Source of the DNA: JACMLD01 sp038207265
GTDB taxonomy: Bacteria > Bacteroidota > Bacteroidia > Chitinophagales > Chitinophagaceae
Direction of reading: 5' to 3'
Length of the DNA: 64,000 bases
Assembly (NCBI GenBank): GCA_038207265.1
Contig: JBBQZZ010000015.1
Span: 48,156 to 112,155 of the forward strand
Both the position numbers and the translations under genes were made by a program. Positions 1 to 8,622 of the stretch are shown here, piece after piece; position 1 is the first letter of the stretch, and every line of letters starts with the position of its first letter. The notes beneath the pieces were generated by a model, which was not told the origin of the DNA, did no database searches, and saw nothing but the letters and a program-made list of their open reading frames with translations.

Positions 1-623
1 TAGTCTTTTAATGTACCCTGCAATCCCCTGGCCGCCGCTGCAGCCATATTTGCATGTTTCGATTCAATGCTGTCAATTGTTTTTAATTTTTCAATCGATT
101 GACTGATTTCTTTATTGATGCTGTTCAATTCTTTGGCTACCTCTTCCCCGCTCACGGCCGTACCGCGGCGCCGCGGCTTTTGTAATGTATAGATGCGATC
201 AGAAAAGGGTAAATATTTCGCAGCTTGTTCGTATAATTTTTGTTCCTCCTGCAACCCGTATTGATCATCTTCCAGGTTTCTTTTGAAAAGAATATAATCC
301 ACCTTGCCATTCACATTCATTTTTTCAAAAGGCATGTTTTGAATGCGATCAAAATATTCATGTACCAATTGCAACAACTTTTGTCTTCTTTCCGGCGAAT
401 TATAGTTATTTCCCTGCTGCCGCATCCACCACTCTGATTGTGATCCGTTGGTAGAATAAAAACGCATGATACTGGCTTTATCTGCATCATACTTTATCAT
501 GGCGTCGGCCATTTCACTGGTTTGCAGGTATAGATCGGGGGATGCCTGTTGGGCCTGAACATGCAAGGCAATGTTGCAAATGGCCAGGAATATCCACAAT
601 GACTTTTTTTTAATTGTACACAT
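1..623 (-). CDS. DUF885 family protein, N-terminal part (cut by window edge)
   Basis: About 207 residues are readable from an ATG at 623 down to the window edge without a stop, so the gene continues beyond base 1. The N-terminus (MCTIKKKSLWIFLAI..., then HVQA before QQ) looks like a cleaved signal peptide, so export is likely. The body has the pattern I associate with DUF885 proteins, a family of putative zinc metallopeptidase-like proteins: YDADKASIMRFYS, then NSPERRQKLLQL, GKVDYILFKRNLE, and PRRRGTAVSGEEVA followed by a helical stretch. Catalytic-half motifs lie outside the window. No partner gene is visible; the neighbouring oxidoreductase is on the same strand but about 120 bp away. The family call is from memory of sequence pattern; substrate unknown. 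Confidence 0.7.
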   Translation of the reverse strand, partial: MCTIKKKSLWIFLAICNIALHVQAQQASPDLYLQTSEMADAMIKYDADKASIMRFYSTNGSQSEWWMRQQGNNYNSPERRQKLLQLVHEYFDRIQNMPFEKMNVNGKVDYILFKRNLEDDQYGLQEEQKLYEQAAKYLPFSDRIYTLQKPRRRGTAVSGEEVAKELNSINKEISQSIEKLKTIDSIESKHANMAAAAARGLQGTLKD

Positions 624-746
624 ACAGACCTTGTTGAATTGTTTGAAGTGAAAATATTAAAACATAAATGGAATCTTCTTCAATTATTCGCTATATAACA
701 ACGGATTTTAACTTAGTGGACGAACGGTTAAACAATTATTGCCGGT

Positions 747-1787
747 TCATCTTTTATTGTTAATGGCCTTCCGTATTGCGGGCGCTACTTTAGTTCCAAA
801 CAATTCAATTGACTTCATAACTTTTTCATGGGGCACCAGGCCAACACTCATTTGCGCCAGGAAACGGGTATTACCAAACAGTTCATGTTCGTATAATATT
901 TTATCAATTACTTCAGATGGAGTGCCCACCAACAAAGCACCTTCAGCCGATGTGGAATTATTAAACTGCTGGCGGCTCAATGCCGGCCATCCTCTTTCTC
1001 TGCCAATACGGTTCATCATGGTTGCATAGGAAGGATAAAATTCATCGCGGGCTTGTTTTGAATCATCGGCTATGTATACGTGTGAGTTGATGCTGGTTTG
1101 AATTTCATCGGCAGAAAGACCTGTTTTCAATGCATTATTTTTATACAGGTTGATAAAGGGAACAAATTGCTGCGGGCTTCCACCAATGATGGCCAATGCA
1201 AGTGGTATTTGCAACGATGCTGCCCTTACTGCAGAAGCAGGCGTTCCACCAGCAGCAATCCAAACTGGAATAGCAGTTTGATACGGTCTCGGATATACGC
1301 CCAGTTCCTTAAAAGAGGGGCGATAATTTCCATTCCAGGTTACGACTTCCTGTTTATTTAATTCGAGTAACAATGCAAGTTTCTCTTCAAACAATGCATC
1401 GTAATGAGCCAGGTCATAACCAAATAAAGGATACGATTCTATAAAAGATCCTCGCCCTACCATGATCTCCGCCCTGCCATCCGACAATTGATCAACTGTA
1501 GCAAATTGCTGAAACACACGTACGGGATCATCAGAACTTAAAACAGTTACGGCGCTGCTGAGTTTTATTTTTTTAGTGATAACAGCAGCAGCAGCAAGCA
1601 ATGTGGCGGGTGATGAAATGGCATAGTCTGGACGGTGATGCTCTCCAATTCCAAAAACATCCAGTTCCAGTTCATCTGCTAACTTTATTTCTTCCAGTAA
1701 ATTTTTGATGCGTTGATGTGTATTAACCGCATTGCCTGCAACTGCGTCTGGTTGCACATCCGCAAAAGTATATAAACCCAATTCCAT
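747..1787 (-). CDS. LLM-class flavin-dependent oxidoreductase (luciferase-like monooxygenase)
   Basis: A 346-residue cytoplasmic protein of the bacterial luciferase-like TIM-barrel family, which uses reduced flavin (FMN or F420) to oxidise a substrate. Seen: the opening MELGLYTFADV, the GIGEHHRPDYAISSP segment typical of the family, AVTVLSSDDPVRVFQQFAT, DQLSDGRAEIMVGRGSF and IPVWIAAGGTPAS. The reading frame is open upstream to a TTG at 1877, but the 30 extra residues do not look like family sequence. Start chosen at ATG 1787 (ATG 1790 directly before it is equally possible). Substrate cannot be told from sequence. It stands alone, with no operon partner. Confidence 0.85.
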   Translation of the reverse strand: MELGLYTFADVQPDAVAGNAVNTHQRIKNLLEEIKLADELELDVFGIGEHHRPDYAISSPATLLAAAAVITKKIKLSSAVTVLSSDDPVRVFQQFATVDQLSDGRAEIMVGRGSFIESYPLFGYDLAHYDALFEEKLALLLELNKQEVVTWNGNYRPSFKELGVYPRPYQTAIPVWIAAGGTPASAVRAASLQIPLALAIIGGSPQQFVPFINLYKNNALKTGLSADEIQTSINSHVYIADDSKQARDEFYPSYATMMNRIGRERGWPALSRQQFNNSTSAEGALLVGTPSEVIDKILYEHELFGNTRFLAQMSVGLVPHEKVMKSIELFGTKVAPAIRKAINNKR

Positions 1788-2032
1788 CATTAACTGATTT
1801 TTGTATAAAAGGTAAGTATCATTGTATTCAAAGATACAGGGAGAAGCGCAACCGTTTGAGATCTCTTTTGCAACCAATGAATGGTTCCGGAACGTTGATG
1901 ATTGATTACAAATGCTCAGTTAAAAAGAGTAGAAAATTAAAAAGAAACACTTCCAAAAAATCATTTTTCAATCATCACTCAAGTAACAGTAAGCACAAAA
2001 CCGGTTATATAGCAGATTTGAAAATAAAACTA

Positions 2033-2076
2033 CCCCGAACAAGGCAGTTATTTATAATAACATTTCCTGTTCGGGG
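2033..2076 (-). terminator. Hairpin terminator after the M56 gene
   Basis: Inverted arms CCCCGAACA (2033-2041) and TGTTCGGGG (2068-2076) pair perfectly. Read on the minus strand the stem is followed by TAGTTTTATTTTC, a loose T-rich tail, as expected for an intrinsic terminator of the minus-strand M56/BlaI operon ending at 2110. The loop is long (26 nt). The remaining 1788-2109 interval holds no convincing gene. Confidence 0.6.
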
Positions 2077-2109
2077 CATTAGGATCAATGAATACTAAAA
2101 TGAGTTTTG

Positions 2110-4422
2110 CTAATTCATCGCCGATTTCAATTGAATGTATTTGTCAAGGCTATTCAGCTTGATTCCCTTTTCCTGCATCGAATTGATAAACTCCGGTGTT
2201 ACACCCATTGACTTCAGGGCCGGTAACTGGTCTAATGAAATCTTATTAAATCCCAGTTTCTTAAATCCATTTACATATTCGGGTGTAATTCCCAGCGATT
2301 TTAAAGGAATATAATTATTAAGCGAGCCTTCTGTAAATCCAATTGCCTGGAAACTCTTGATGTATTCCGGCGTTAGCCCCAGTGCCTTTACTGAAGTCAT
2401 TTCATTCAAAGAAATATCGTTGAACCCAGCAGACTGAAAACTTTTAATATACTCAGGAGTAATTTTCAGTGACTTTAAAGAAGCAAGTTCATTAATAGGA
2501 ATATTTTTATAGCCGGCATCTGCAAAATTTTTGATGTATGCCGGAGTTATGTCAAGCGACTTCAGCGTCATTAGTTCGCTTACAGGAATGTCTTTATAAC
2601 CAATGTCTGTAAAACTTTTTATGAATTCAGGAGTTACATGCAAAGCTTTTAAAGAAGTATAATCACTGTGTTCGAGATCTTTGTATCCAATGGCTTCAAA
2701 TGATTTGATGAAATCAGCATCAATATTCATGGCTTTATAGGCCGTTACCTGGTTGGCATCGGGAAGTTTACCTTCTTCCTGGGTTTTCCCATCAGTAACC
2801 TTTGCTTTACGCAGGCTATTTATATATTCCCCTGATATATGCTGCGCTTTAAAACTGATTAGCTGGTTGAATTCAATTTTATCATAACCTGCTTTGCGTA
2901 TCTCTGTTACATAGTCTTTGTCAATACCCAATGCTTTACCAGAAACCAGTTCATTGGTACTTAAATCGGTAAATCCATTTTGCTTCCACATCTGGATATA
3001 AGCTGCGTCCACCTTTAATGCAGCCATGGGTATCAGATCATCTTTGGAAATAGATTTATACCCATTATTTTTTAACATGGCTACATACTCTTTTGTAATG
3101 TTGATCAGGAAGAATGAAAACGCATCGTCTTCTGCTACATCGGTTACGCCTTCTTTCTTAAGAAGATCCAAATATTCTTTGTTGGAAGTAAATTTATAAT
3201 CTCCATAACCTTTGTCGCCATCAAATTTTCCTTTGAATAAAATGATCCCTGCTTCACGGGTCAGTGTAAATTCACCCGGTTGATTTTTAGGCAGGGCTGA
3301 GAATTCACTCAATTGAAAATCGGAATTGCTGCCCCAGTTATCATCGTTTTCATCGCTCCGGAATTGAATCCGGACCTTTTCATTTTTAATGGTTGCAAAC
3401 CAGGAGCCACTGGTGCGGTCATTGAGCGAATGATGTTTGTTCGCAGAAACATTCATTTTGCTTTTAGGCGAAACTGATTGTCCGAAAGCAACCGTTTCAT
3501 TTAAACCCAGCATCAAGCAACCGAAGAGCGGTACCAGGAAAAAATATTTCCACATGCTGTTTAGATTAGATTGTTTAGCGTTCATCATGGCGATTCGTTT
3601 TTTTAATAATGATTGATTGTAGTTTGTAGTCAGCCCCAGGGAGAAATGCGGTGCAGACACTTTTAACAGGCTCACCTGGTAGGTTTCCTTTTCTACGCCG
3701 TCGTTGCTCAATACGGATTGATCCGTTAAAAATTCCAGGTTATTCTCCAGCTCACGGCGATATATCCACGCAAACGGGTTGAACCACTGGAATACCAATA
3801 CTCCTTCCGCGATCAAAATATCCAGGCTATGGCCCTGCCGGATATGAATTTTTTCGTGAAGCAATATCTGGTTATACGTATCCCAGTCATATTTTGCCGG
3901 GTTGATAAAAATGTAGTTCAGGAATGAACAGGGGGCCTTTTCTCCACTCATTTCTACGATCCGATAACGCCCGTCTTTAATGGCGGTTGTGGACCATGCA
4001 CGGTATAACAATACCAACAACTGCAATAAAAAATTTAATGCAAATACAATTACACCTACCCAATACAGGTAGAAAAGCCATTTCAGTACAAACGGCCAGT
4101 TAATAGCTGCCAAAGTGCCTTTTTGTGTGTTTGAAATTACTGATTGATCAGGCGTTGTAATGACAAGGGGTTTTGTTTCAATTTGATCAGCGGGTTTATC
4201 AGCTGCATTTATTATTGGAGCACTAATGGAAATAGGCTCTTTTGTTTTTTGAAAGGCCCATTGCTGCGGTACAGGTACCAGTGGTATTAAAAATGACAAT
4301 GCAAGAATGCAGATTAAAATGAAACGGTTCAGCTTATAGAACGTTTCCTTTTGTAAAAGGAGTTTATAAAAAATAAGACACACCGAAATAAGCAGGGCCA
4401 CATACAATATATAGGGTATCAT
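2110..4422 (-). CDS. BlaR1-type M56 metallopeptidase sensor with 29-residue repeat domain
   Basis: A 770-residue inner-membrane signal-transducing metalloprotease of the M56 (BlaR1/MecR1) family; such proteins cleave or trigger cleavage of their partner BlaI repressor. Seen: N-terminal membrane segments (about residues 3-22 and 33-52), two more near 110-140, the zinc motif HEKIH at 189-193 followed by WFNPFAW and ENNLEFLTDQ (the family glutamate region), and a further membrane segment near 290-310. The part beyond it, normally a penicillin-sensor domain in true BlaR1, is instead an unrelated segment plus twelve units of a 29-residue repeat (413-770). It overlaps the BlaI gene by 4 bp (ATGA), implying translational coupling. 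What the repeats sense is unknown; a beta-lactam role is not supported. Confidence 0.88.
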   Translation of the reverse strand: MIPYILYVALLISVCLIFYKLLLQKETFYKLNRFILICILALSFLIPLVPVPQQWAFQKTKEPISISAPIINAADKPADQIETKPLVITTPDQSVISNTQKGTLAAINWPFVLKWLFYLYWVGVIVFALNFLLQLLVLLYRAWSTTAIKDGRYRIVEMSGEKAPCSFLNYIFINPAKYDWDTYNQILLHEKIHIRQGHSLDILIAEGVLVFQWFNPFAWIYRRELENNLEFLTDQSVLSNDGVEKETYQVSLLKVSAPHFSLGLTTNYNQSLLKKRIAMMNAKQSNLNSMWKYFFLVPLFGCLMLGLNETVAFGQSVSPKSKMNVSANKHHSLNDRTSGSWFATIKNEKVRIQFRSDENDDNWGSNSDFQLSEFSALPKNQPGEFTLTREAGIILFKGKFDGDKGYGDYKFTSNKEYLDLLKKEGVTDVAEDDAFSFFLINITKEYVAMLKNNGYKSISKDDLIPMAALKVDAAYIQMWKQNGFTDLSTNELVSGKALGIDKDYVTEIRKAGYDKIEFNQLISFKAQHISGEYINSLRKAKVTDGKTQEEGKLPDANQVTAYKAMNIDADFIKSFEAIGYKDLEHSDYTSLKALHVTPEFIKSFTDIGYKDIPVSELMTLKSLDITPAYIKNFADAGYKNIPINELASLKSLKITPEYIKSFQSAGFNDISLNEMTSVKALGLTPEYIKSFQAIGFTEGSLNNYIPLKSLGITPEYVNGFKKLGFNKISLDQLPALKSMGVTPEFINSMQEKGIKLNSLDKYIQLKSAMN
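2113..3186 (-). repeat. Twelve 87-bp units encoding a 29-residue repeat
   Basis: The C-terminal 358 residues of the M56 protein divide into twelve consecutive units with consensus like (I/V)TPEYIKSFxxxGYKDI, then a polar stretch and LKSL. Eleven are 29 residues (the last carries one extra), and one (529-566) is stretched to 38 by a KTQEEGKLPDAN insertion. The six C-terminal units are most alike, suggesting recent expansion at that end. Each unit is probably a helix-turn-helix or alpha/beta solenoid element in the periplasm (inference). Confidence 0.85.
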
Positions 4423-4781
4423 TTTTTTGAAGTTTTTATGAGTTTTACAATTTCCTTCAACTCTGCATCAGATATTTTTTGCTCTTTGGCGAAATAAGCC
4501 AGCATACTGGGGTAAGAATTATTAAAGTACTGGCTTACGATATCTTTCACGGCGTGCTTCTGGTAATCTTCTTTCGATACCAGTGGATAATACTGAAAAA
4601 TATTGCCCACTGCCTCATGTGCAAGAAATCCTTTGTCCTCCAAAATCTTTACAATGGTGGCCACGGTATTATAATGTGGCTTTGGTTCGGGCATGGCAGG
4701 AATGATCTCTTTGATAAATGCTTTTTCCAGTTGCCAGAATACCGTCATAATTTGTTCTTCTCGCTTTGCCAGTTTTATCAT
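4419..4781 (-). CDS. BlaI/MecI/CopY family transcriptional repressor
   Basis: A 120-residue winged-helix DNA-binding repressor. Seen: KLAKREEQIMTVFWQLEKAFIKEI, NTVATIVKILEDKGFL (recognition helix region and wing) and a C-terminal dimerisation helix, the normal BlaI layout and length. The ORF is open to a TTG at 4802, but ATG 4781 gives the usual N-terminus and leaves room for the promoter. It is first in a two-gene operon with the M56 protease, overlapping it by 4 bp. The two palindromes directly upstream (4809-4842) are very likely its own operator, so the operon should be autorepressed until the M56 partner inactivates the repressor. Confidence 0.92.
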   Translation of the reverse strand: MIKLAKREEQIMTVFWQLEKAFIKEIIPAMPEPKPHYNTVATIVKILEDKGFLAHEAVGNIFQYYPLVSKEDYQKHAVKDIVSQYFNNSYPSMLAYFAKEQKISDAELKEIVKLIKTSKK

Positions 4782-4798
4782 TGCTGTTGAATTTAAAA

Positions 4799-4829
4799 GC
4801 AATATACTACTAATTGATTAGTATTTCAA
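4799..4829 (-). promoter_or_regulatory. Possible Bacteroidota-type promoter of the blaI-M56 operon
   Basis: On the minus strand TTG (4829-4827) is followed 20 bp later by TATATTGC (4806-4799), an imperfect match to the Bacteroidota TTG / TAnnTTTG promoter. It leaves an 18-nt leader before ATG 4781 and overlaps the operator palindromes. The -7 element is imperfect, hence low confidence. Confidence 0.35.
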
Positions 4830-4842
4830 CTAATTGATTAGT
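4809..4842. promoter_or_regulatory. Twin operator palindromes for the BlaI-type repressor
   Basis: The 14-mer ACTAATTGATTAGT, a dyad with six-base arms around TG, occurs twice (4809-4822 and 4829-4842), 20 bp centre to centre, i.e. about two helical turns. BlaI/MecI proteins bind paired A+T-rich dyads of this kind in front of their own operons. The position, immediately upstream of the BlaI-type start, makes autoregulation the natural reading. Confidence 0.75.
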
Positions 4843-4904
4843 ATTTTTTGGTTTTTATACATGAATGGCGGGTAAAAAAGGATTTGCGGTAAATAATACT
4901 CAAT

Positions 4905-4930
4905 AAAAAACCCCGGCAAATGCACGGGGC
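4905..4930 (-). terminator. Intrinsic terminator after the beta-barrel gene
   Basis: On the minus strand CCCCG, a nine-base loop and CGGGG are followed at once by TTTTTTATT. It sits 40 bp beyond the stop of the minus-strand gene ending at 4970 and should end the three-gene transcript from 8502. Confidence 0.75.
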
Positions 4931-4969
4931 AGGGTAAGGATGGATGATATAGAAATTAACTAGCTGGTA

Positions 4970-5599
4970 TTATTTTTTTGAATTTTTGTTTTTCAAACCA
5001 AAACGCCAACCGGCAAATATTTGGAAGAGATTGTTTTTTGCATCCATATTGGAGAATGATACGGACTGGCCTGTTTCTGCATCTTTATACAATTTTGAAA
5101 AACTGATGTTCATTCTTGCCCCAATCAACAAACCCCCTGCCGGATGAATTTCTATTCCACCAGCGAGTCCGTAATCAAAACGGTTGTAAAAACTCATTAT
5201 TTTACTATAGGAGGCTGGAATACCTTGTACCATGCTGCTGCTATCTACTTTGGCATTGAGCAGGTAAGCCATTTGAAAACCCAATTGTACTTGAAAATAG
5301 CGGGTGATATTAATAGTGGTAAGATTGGCCGACATAATATAATCCAGCTTTACATTGCCGGTAGTGGCGCCAGATTTATAATCATAGCCTTGCTGAGAAT
5401 AGATAATCTCTGTACGAAATCCCAATATTTTTTGTGATGCCGGCGACAAAAAAATGCCCGCATGAAACCCTGTACGACTACTGTTATTAATGGAAGATGC
5501 ATTACTTACATTGGCAAAATTTAAGCCTGCTTTAATTCCAATTTGCGCCATGCAACAGCAGGGCAATAGAAGCAACAGGTAAATAATTAATTTTTTCAT
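4970..5599 (-). CDS. PorT-like outer-membrane beta-barrel protein
   Basis: About 209 residues with a signal peptide (MKKLIIYLLLLLPCCCMAQ) followed by GIKAGLNFANVSN, the classic opening of the Bacteroidota outer-membrane beta-barrel family (PorT/OMP_b-brl_2), and alternating strands ending in FAGWRFGLKNK. Function unknown; predicted small eight-to-ten-strand barrel. ATG 5599 starts directly at the signal peptide; an in-frame ATG at 5638 overlaps the stop of the upstream lipoprotein gene by 4 bp and could reflect translational coupling. Last gene of a co-oriented set with the ZU5-like lipoprotein and the T9SS protein, followed by a terminator. Confidence 0.8.
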   Translation of the reverse strand: MKKLIIYLLLLLPCCCMAQIGIKAGLNFANVSNASSINNSSRTGFHAGIFLSPASQKILGFRTEIIYSQQGYDYKSGATTGNVKLDYIMSANLTTINITRYFQVQLGFQMAYLLNAKVDSSSMVQGIPASYSKIMSFYNRFDYGLAGGIEIHPAGGLLIGARMNISFSKLYKDAETGQSVSFSNMDAKNNLFQIFAGWRFGLKNKNSKK

Positions 5600-5634
5600 G
5601 ATGTTTTTTTTTGAGATTTTATTCAACCCAGCCG

Positions 5635-6960
5635 TCATAACTGTAAGGATAGTTTTACGAGTACTTTAATATTGGTATTCGGATCTGAGGAGCCCTGCTC
5701 ATAGTAAGTTTTACCAGTTGTTGTTTGAAATGAAGTACCCCCAAGAAATCCTGCTACCCCACCACCATAATATTGGTCATCAGTGTTAGGACCTACTACT
5801 GTTACAATATGGTATTTTGGGGTGTGCACGTCTGTATGCGTAAAATCAAATCCTAACAATCCTGTATTGGGGCCAAAAAAATCAACCGCATTTCTACCTG
5901 TTGCTTTGGTAATATTTAATTCACCAATGGGATCATTTATCCATATTACAGTTGAATTACCCAGCACCAATCTTTCCGGAACAGCTGTTGAAGGGAAGTT
6001 TTTAATATCTGAAATGGTTACCGTGGTATCATTAACCTTCACTTTCATGCTTACAGAATCAGTTGTTTTCATACCTGCAAACCATGAACTGTCAATGACC
6101 CTCATTTCAAGTAAATACACTTCATCGCCATCAAAAATTTTTACATTGGATACGAGCGTGGTGTTGTCAAAGGTTTTACCGTGGTATTTAAATTTAATCT
6201 GCACTTGTGCCGCAACCGCTACCGGATTTTGTGAGGGCAGTTTAGCCGGCGCCTTAAAGGTCCGCGACATGTCGCCATCGCTTCCTGAAGTTAAGCTACC
6301 TGCGGAAGCCGACCATGAAATTTTTCCAACCTTGTTCAAAAGCGGTGCAAGCAATGAGTCATCGTCAGCGGCGTTTACATAGGTTACCTTCAGGTTCAAA
6401 GATTTGTTTACTTTTAACGCCGCTTCTACAGGTGTAATACTCATCACGTCAAACAAGGTCCAGTCGCTAAAATGCATCATTGGTACAGAGATGGTTTTAT
6501 TCACCACATCATCAGAAAAATTATTCAGGCGCCACCAGATTCCGCTATTATCCTGGAAAGCAATTCCCAGCAAACCGGCAACGGACGGTAAACCTTCTAA
6601 CCCTGAATAATTAATTTTTAATGAAGCAGGTTTTAAAAATTGTAATCCATCGGGCATAAACCGATAGCCATTGCCAAGGCCATTGGGTGCTTTATTGGTG
6701 ATGGGCTGAACGGATATTTCCATTTCGCTGTTTAATGCCCCGGCAGGAATCTGCAGTTCAATTTTGCCGTCTGCAGAAGCAATGCTTCCGCCACTACTCC
6801 CAATTTTTTTGATAACAACTGCTCCCGCTGCATCACCTACTTCTGTTGGTAAGGGGTTTTCATTTACAGGCGGCATCTGCGTACCCTCCAATATTTTTTT
6901 ACAGCTTGTGATCGAAAAAACAACCAGCACAACCGCAATGAAAAGAATTATTTTCTTCAT
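5635..6960 (-). CDS. ZU5-like domain lipoprotein, function unknown
   Basis: A 441-residue lipoprotein: the signal peptide ends in the lipobox ITSC with Cys20, followed by KK. Residues about 47-115 (VVIKKIGSSGGSIASADGK, then ELQIPAGALNSEMEISVQP) resemble a ZU5 domain, a beta fold found in Bacteroidota surface proteins. The rest is beta-rich, with a region near 180-290 that resembles Ig-like repeats, and a C-terminal part of unknown fold. It starts 18 bp after the T9SS protein gene and runs into the barrel gene, so the three are probably co-transcribed and may form a surface complex (inference). Confidence 0.65.
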   Translation of the reverse strand: MKKIILFIAVVLVVFSITSCKKILEGTQMPPVNENPLPTEVGDAAGAVVIKKIGSSGGSIASADGKIELQIPAGALNSEMEISVQPITNKAPNGLGNGYRFMPDGLQFLKPASLKINYSGLEGLPSVAGLLGIAFQDNSGIWWRLNNFSDDVVNKTISVPMMHFSDWTLFDVMSITPVEAALKVNKSLNLKVTYVNAADDDSLLAPLLNKVGKISWSASAGSLTSGSDGDMSRTFKAPAKLPSQNPVAVAAQVQIKFKYHGKTFDNTTLVSNVKIFDGDEVYLLEMRVIDSSWFAGMKTTDSVSMKVKVNDTTVTISDIKNFPSTAVPERLVLGNSTVIWINDPIGELNITKATGRNAVDFFGPNTGLLGFDFTHTDVHTPKYHIVTVVGPNTDDQYYGGGVAGFLGGTSFQTTTGKTYYEQGSSDPNTNIKVLVKLSLQL

Positions 6961-6978
6961 GTTGATTTTTTTAAATGG

Positions 6979-8502
6979 TTATAGAACTAAAAGTTTTTTG
7001 AACTCAATTTTATTCGCGCACTTCAGCCTGATTAAATATTGACCGGCAGACCATGATTCTGATACGGGAATACTTACTGTACCACTGTGTATACCCGGCT
7101 GTCGGTATATCACCCGTCCTTCCGCATTCATTATTTCTATTTGAATTGAACTGTTATTTTGGAGTTTGATATTTATCATCTCCCCTCTTTTTACGGGGTT
7201 TGGCCATAATAATTTTTGGTTACCCACTGAGATATTTACGTGCATTACCTGTGAATACATAAAGCTGCTGTCTGCGTCAACTGACTTAATGCGGTAATAA
7301 TTAATGCCATTGGCCGGAAATAGATCATTCCACCTATATTTATTTGTAGCAGCCCCTGAAGCATTTATTTTCCCGGCCAGGCTAAAATGCATTCCATCAA
7401 TGCTTTTTTCTATTTGATAATTTTTTACATTGATTTCATCTGCGGTTTGCCATTCAATTTGTACTCCATTGTTATTGCTAAAGACCCTGGCATAAATAAA
7501 TGAAACAGGAAGTGCAACAGTATTTACCTGGAGGGTAACATCTGTTATGTTGTAATGGATACTCCAGGCCAGGCCCGACGGCAAAGCAGGTAAACTAAGA
7601 TGGCTGAAAGCGCCGCTGGCACTATTGTAAGTAATAATTTTATAGGTATCCCCAGATGATGGTACAAATCCATTAAGCAAGCTTACATTCAGCGCGCCGT
7701 TCAATATTGCATCTCCGCCAGGAGAAGATGCATTGCTTATTATATTGATGGTATCGTATGAATTTACCGATGCAATTTCCATTTCATGAATAGCTGAACT
7801 GGTTGCAGTATAATTACCGGCAACAGTAAATTTTCCCGGTGAGTTTCCCGGAGACAGGATACCACTATTTATAATTGAACCTTGTATAGCTCCGGAACCT
7901 TTAATGGTTCCGAAATTTTCAAATTGAGCCGCCGGATAAATTTTTATGATTGAATTGTTGGTTATCGAATTGCCTGCCACAACTGTACTGTTACCATCCG
8001 TAAATGCAAGCCAGTGATTACTTGTAAGATTAAGATCAGCATCTACCTGTATTGATTTTGTAATCAACACGGCTGGCGCAGTTGATACATCCGGTAACTG
8101 ATTAGCATTCCAGGTGGGAGCCTGCGACCAGCTATTACCTGAATTATTGTTATTGGTTTTTGGCAACAATGCCAACCCGGGTAAGTCGCCTCCACAAGGA
8201 GTGAGGTCGCAAACATCCGTTACTCTTCTTAGGTAAAGGCCGGTCAGATAACAGGCGCAATAAGCAAATTCGTGAATATTGGGGTCACCTGAATAAGTGC
8301 AGGTCACAGATGCTAATTGTCCCGTTGTTATATCAACTGTATAAAACCGGTTCCAGTATAATGGAACCGTTGGAAAATTTGATTCCGGCTGATTACCGAA
8401 TCTTACCGGCACCGGCGTTAACCCTTCAATCTGGGGGCAGGTTTGCGCCCTGGTTAGAATTGTGCAATAAAAAATGCAACAGGTGAGTAAAAAATATTTC
8501 AT
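6979..8502 (-). CDS. Secreted protein with T9SS type A sorting domain
   Basis: 507 residues. A signal peptide (cleavage after TRA, before QTCPQ) and a C-terminal T9SS type A domain from about residue 430 (LLWPNPVKRGEMINIKL; GRVIYRQ; SWSAGQYLIRL; ending FKKLLVL) predict export and attachment to the cell surface. The middle has a parallel-beta-helix-like stretch (FENFGTIKGSGAIQGSIINS, GILSPGNSPGKFTVAGNYT) of the autotransporter-adhesin type, and a fibronectin-like segment (IEWQTADEINVKNYQIEKS). The cysteine-rich N-terminal 100 residues are unassigned. Adhesin or surface scaffold is the likeliest role, not shown. Confidence 0.75.
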   Translation of the reverse strand: MKYFLLTCCIFYCTILTRAQTCPQIEGLTPVPVRFGNQPESNFPTVPLYWNRFYTVDITTGQLASVTCTYSGDPNIHEFAYCACYLTGLYLRRVTDVCDLTPCGGDLPGLALLPKTNNNNSGNSWSQAPTWNANQLPDVSTAPAVLITKSIQVDADLNLTSNHWLAFTDGNSTVVAGNSITNNSIIKIYPAAQFENFGTIKGSGAIQGSIINSGILSPGNSPGKFTVAGNYTATSSAIHEMEIASVNSYDTINIISNASSPGGDAILNGALNVSLLNGFVPSSGDTYKIITYNSASGAFSHLSLPALPSGLAWSIHYNITDVTLQVNTVALPVSFIYARVFSNNNGVQIEWQTADEINVKNYQIEKSIDGMHFSLAGKINASGAATNKYRWNDLFPANGINYYRIKSVDADSSFMYSQVMHVNISVGNQKLLWPNPVKRGEMINIKLQNNSSIQIEIMNAEGRVIYRQPGIHSGTVSIPVSESWSAGQYLIRLKCANKIEFKKLLVL

Positions 8503-8592
8503 GTTGATGTGTTGTTAAATACTGAATAAATCAGGTAATTTATTTCCATTCAAATCTAGACTGGCTGTTATTGCAACGGCTCACCCGAAACA

Positions 8593-8622
8593 GTGATTCC
8601 TGCCGTATTACAGCAGAATCAC
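8593..8622. other. Bulged inverted repeat in the divergent 8503-8708 intergenic region
   Basis: GTGATTCCTGC (8593-8603) and GCAGAATCAC (8613-8622) pair with a single bulge around a nine-base loop. It lies between the divergent T9SS operon and the histidine-kinase gene, so it could be an operator or a leader hairpin. No T-tract follows it, so it is not an obvious terminator. Confidence 0.35.

Noticed and set aside
1856..2098. 80-residue plus-strand ORF
   Set aside because: Lysine/serine-rich low-complexity frame in an intergenic region, with a terminator hairpin in it.
2110..4781. Beta-lactam resistance operon (blaI/blaR1)
   Set aside because: The penicillin-sensor domain is absent and no beta-lactamase lies next to it; the class C-related hydrolase at 16-17 kb is far away and of a general esterase type.
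5783..6382. 199-residue plus-strand ORF opposite the lipoprotein gene
   Set aside because: Antisense shadow of the ZU5-like lipoprotein; no signal peptide or domain.
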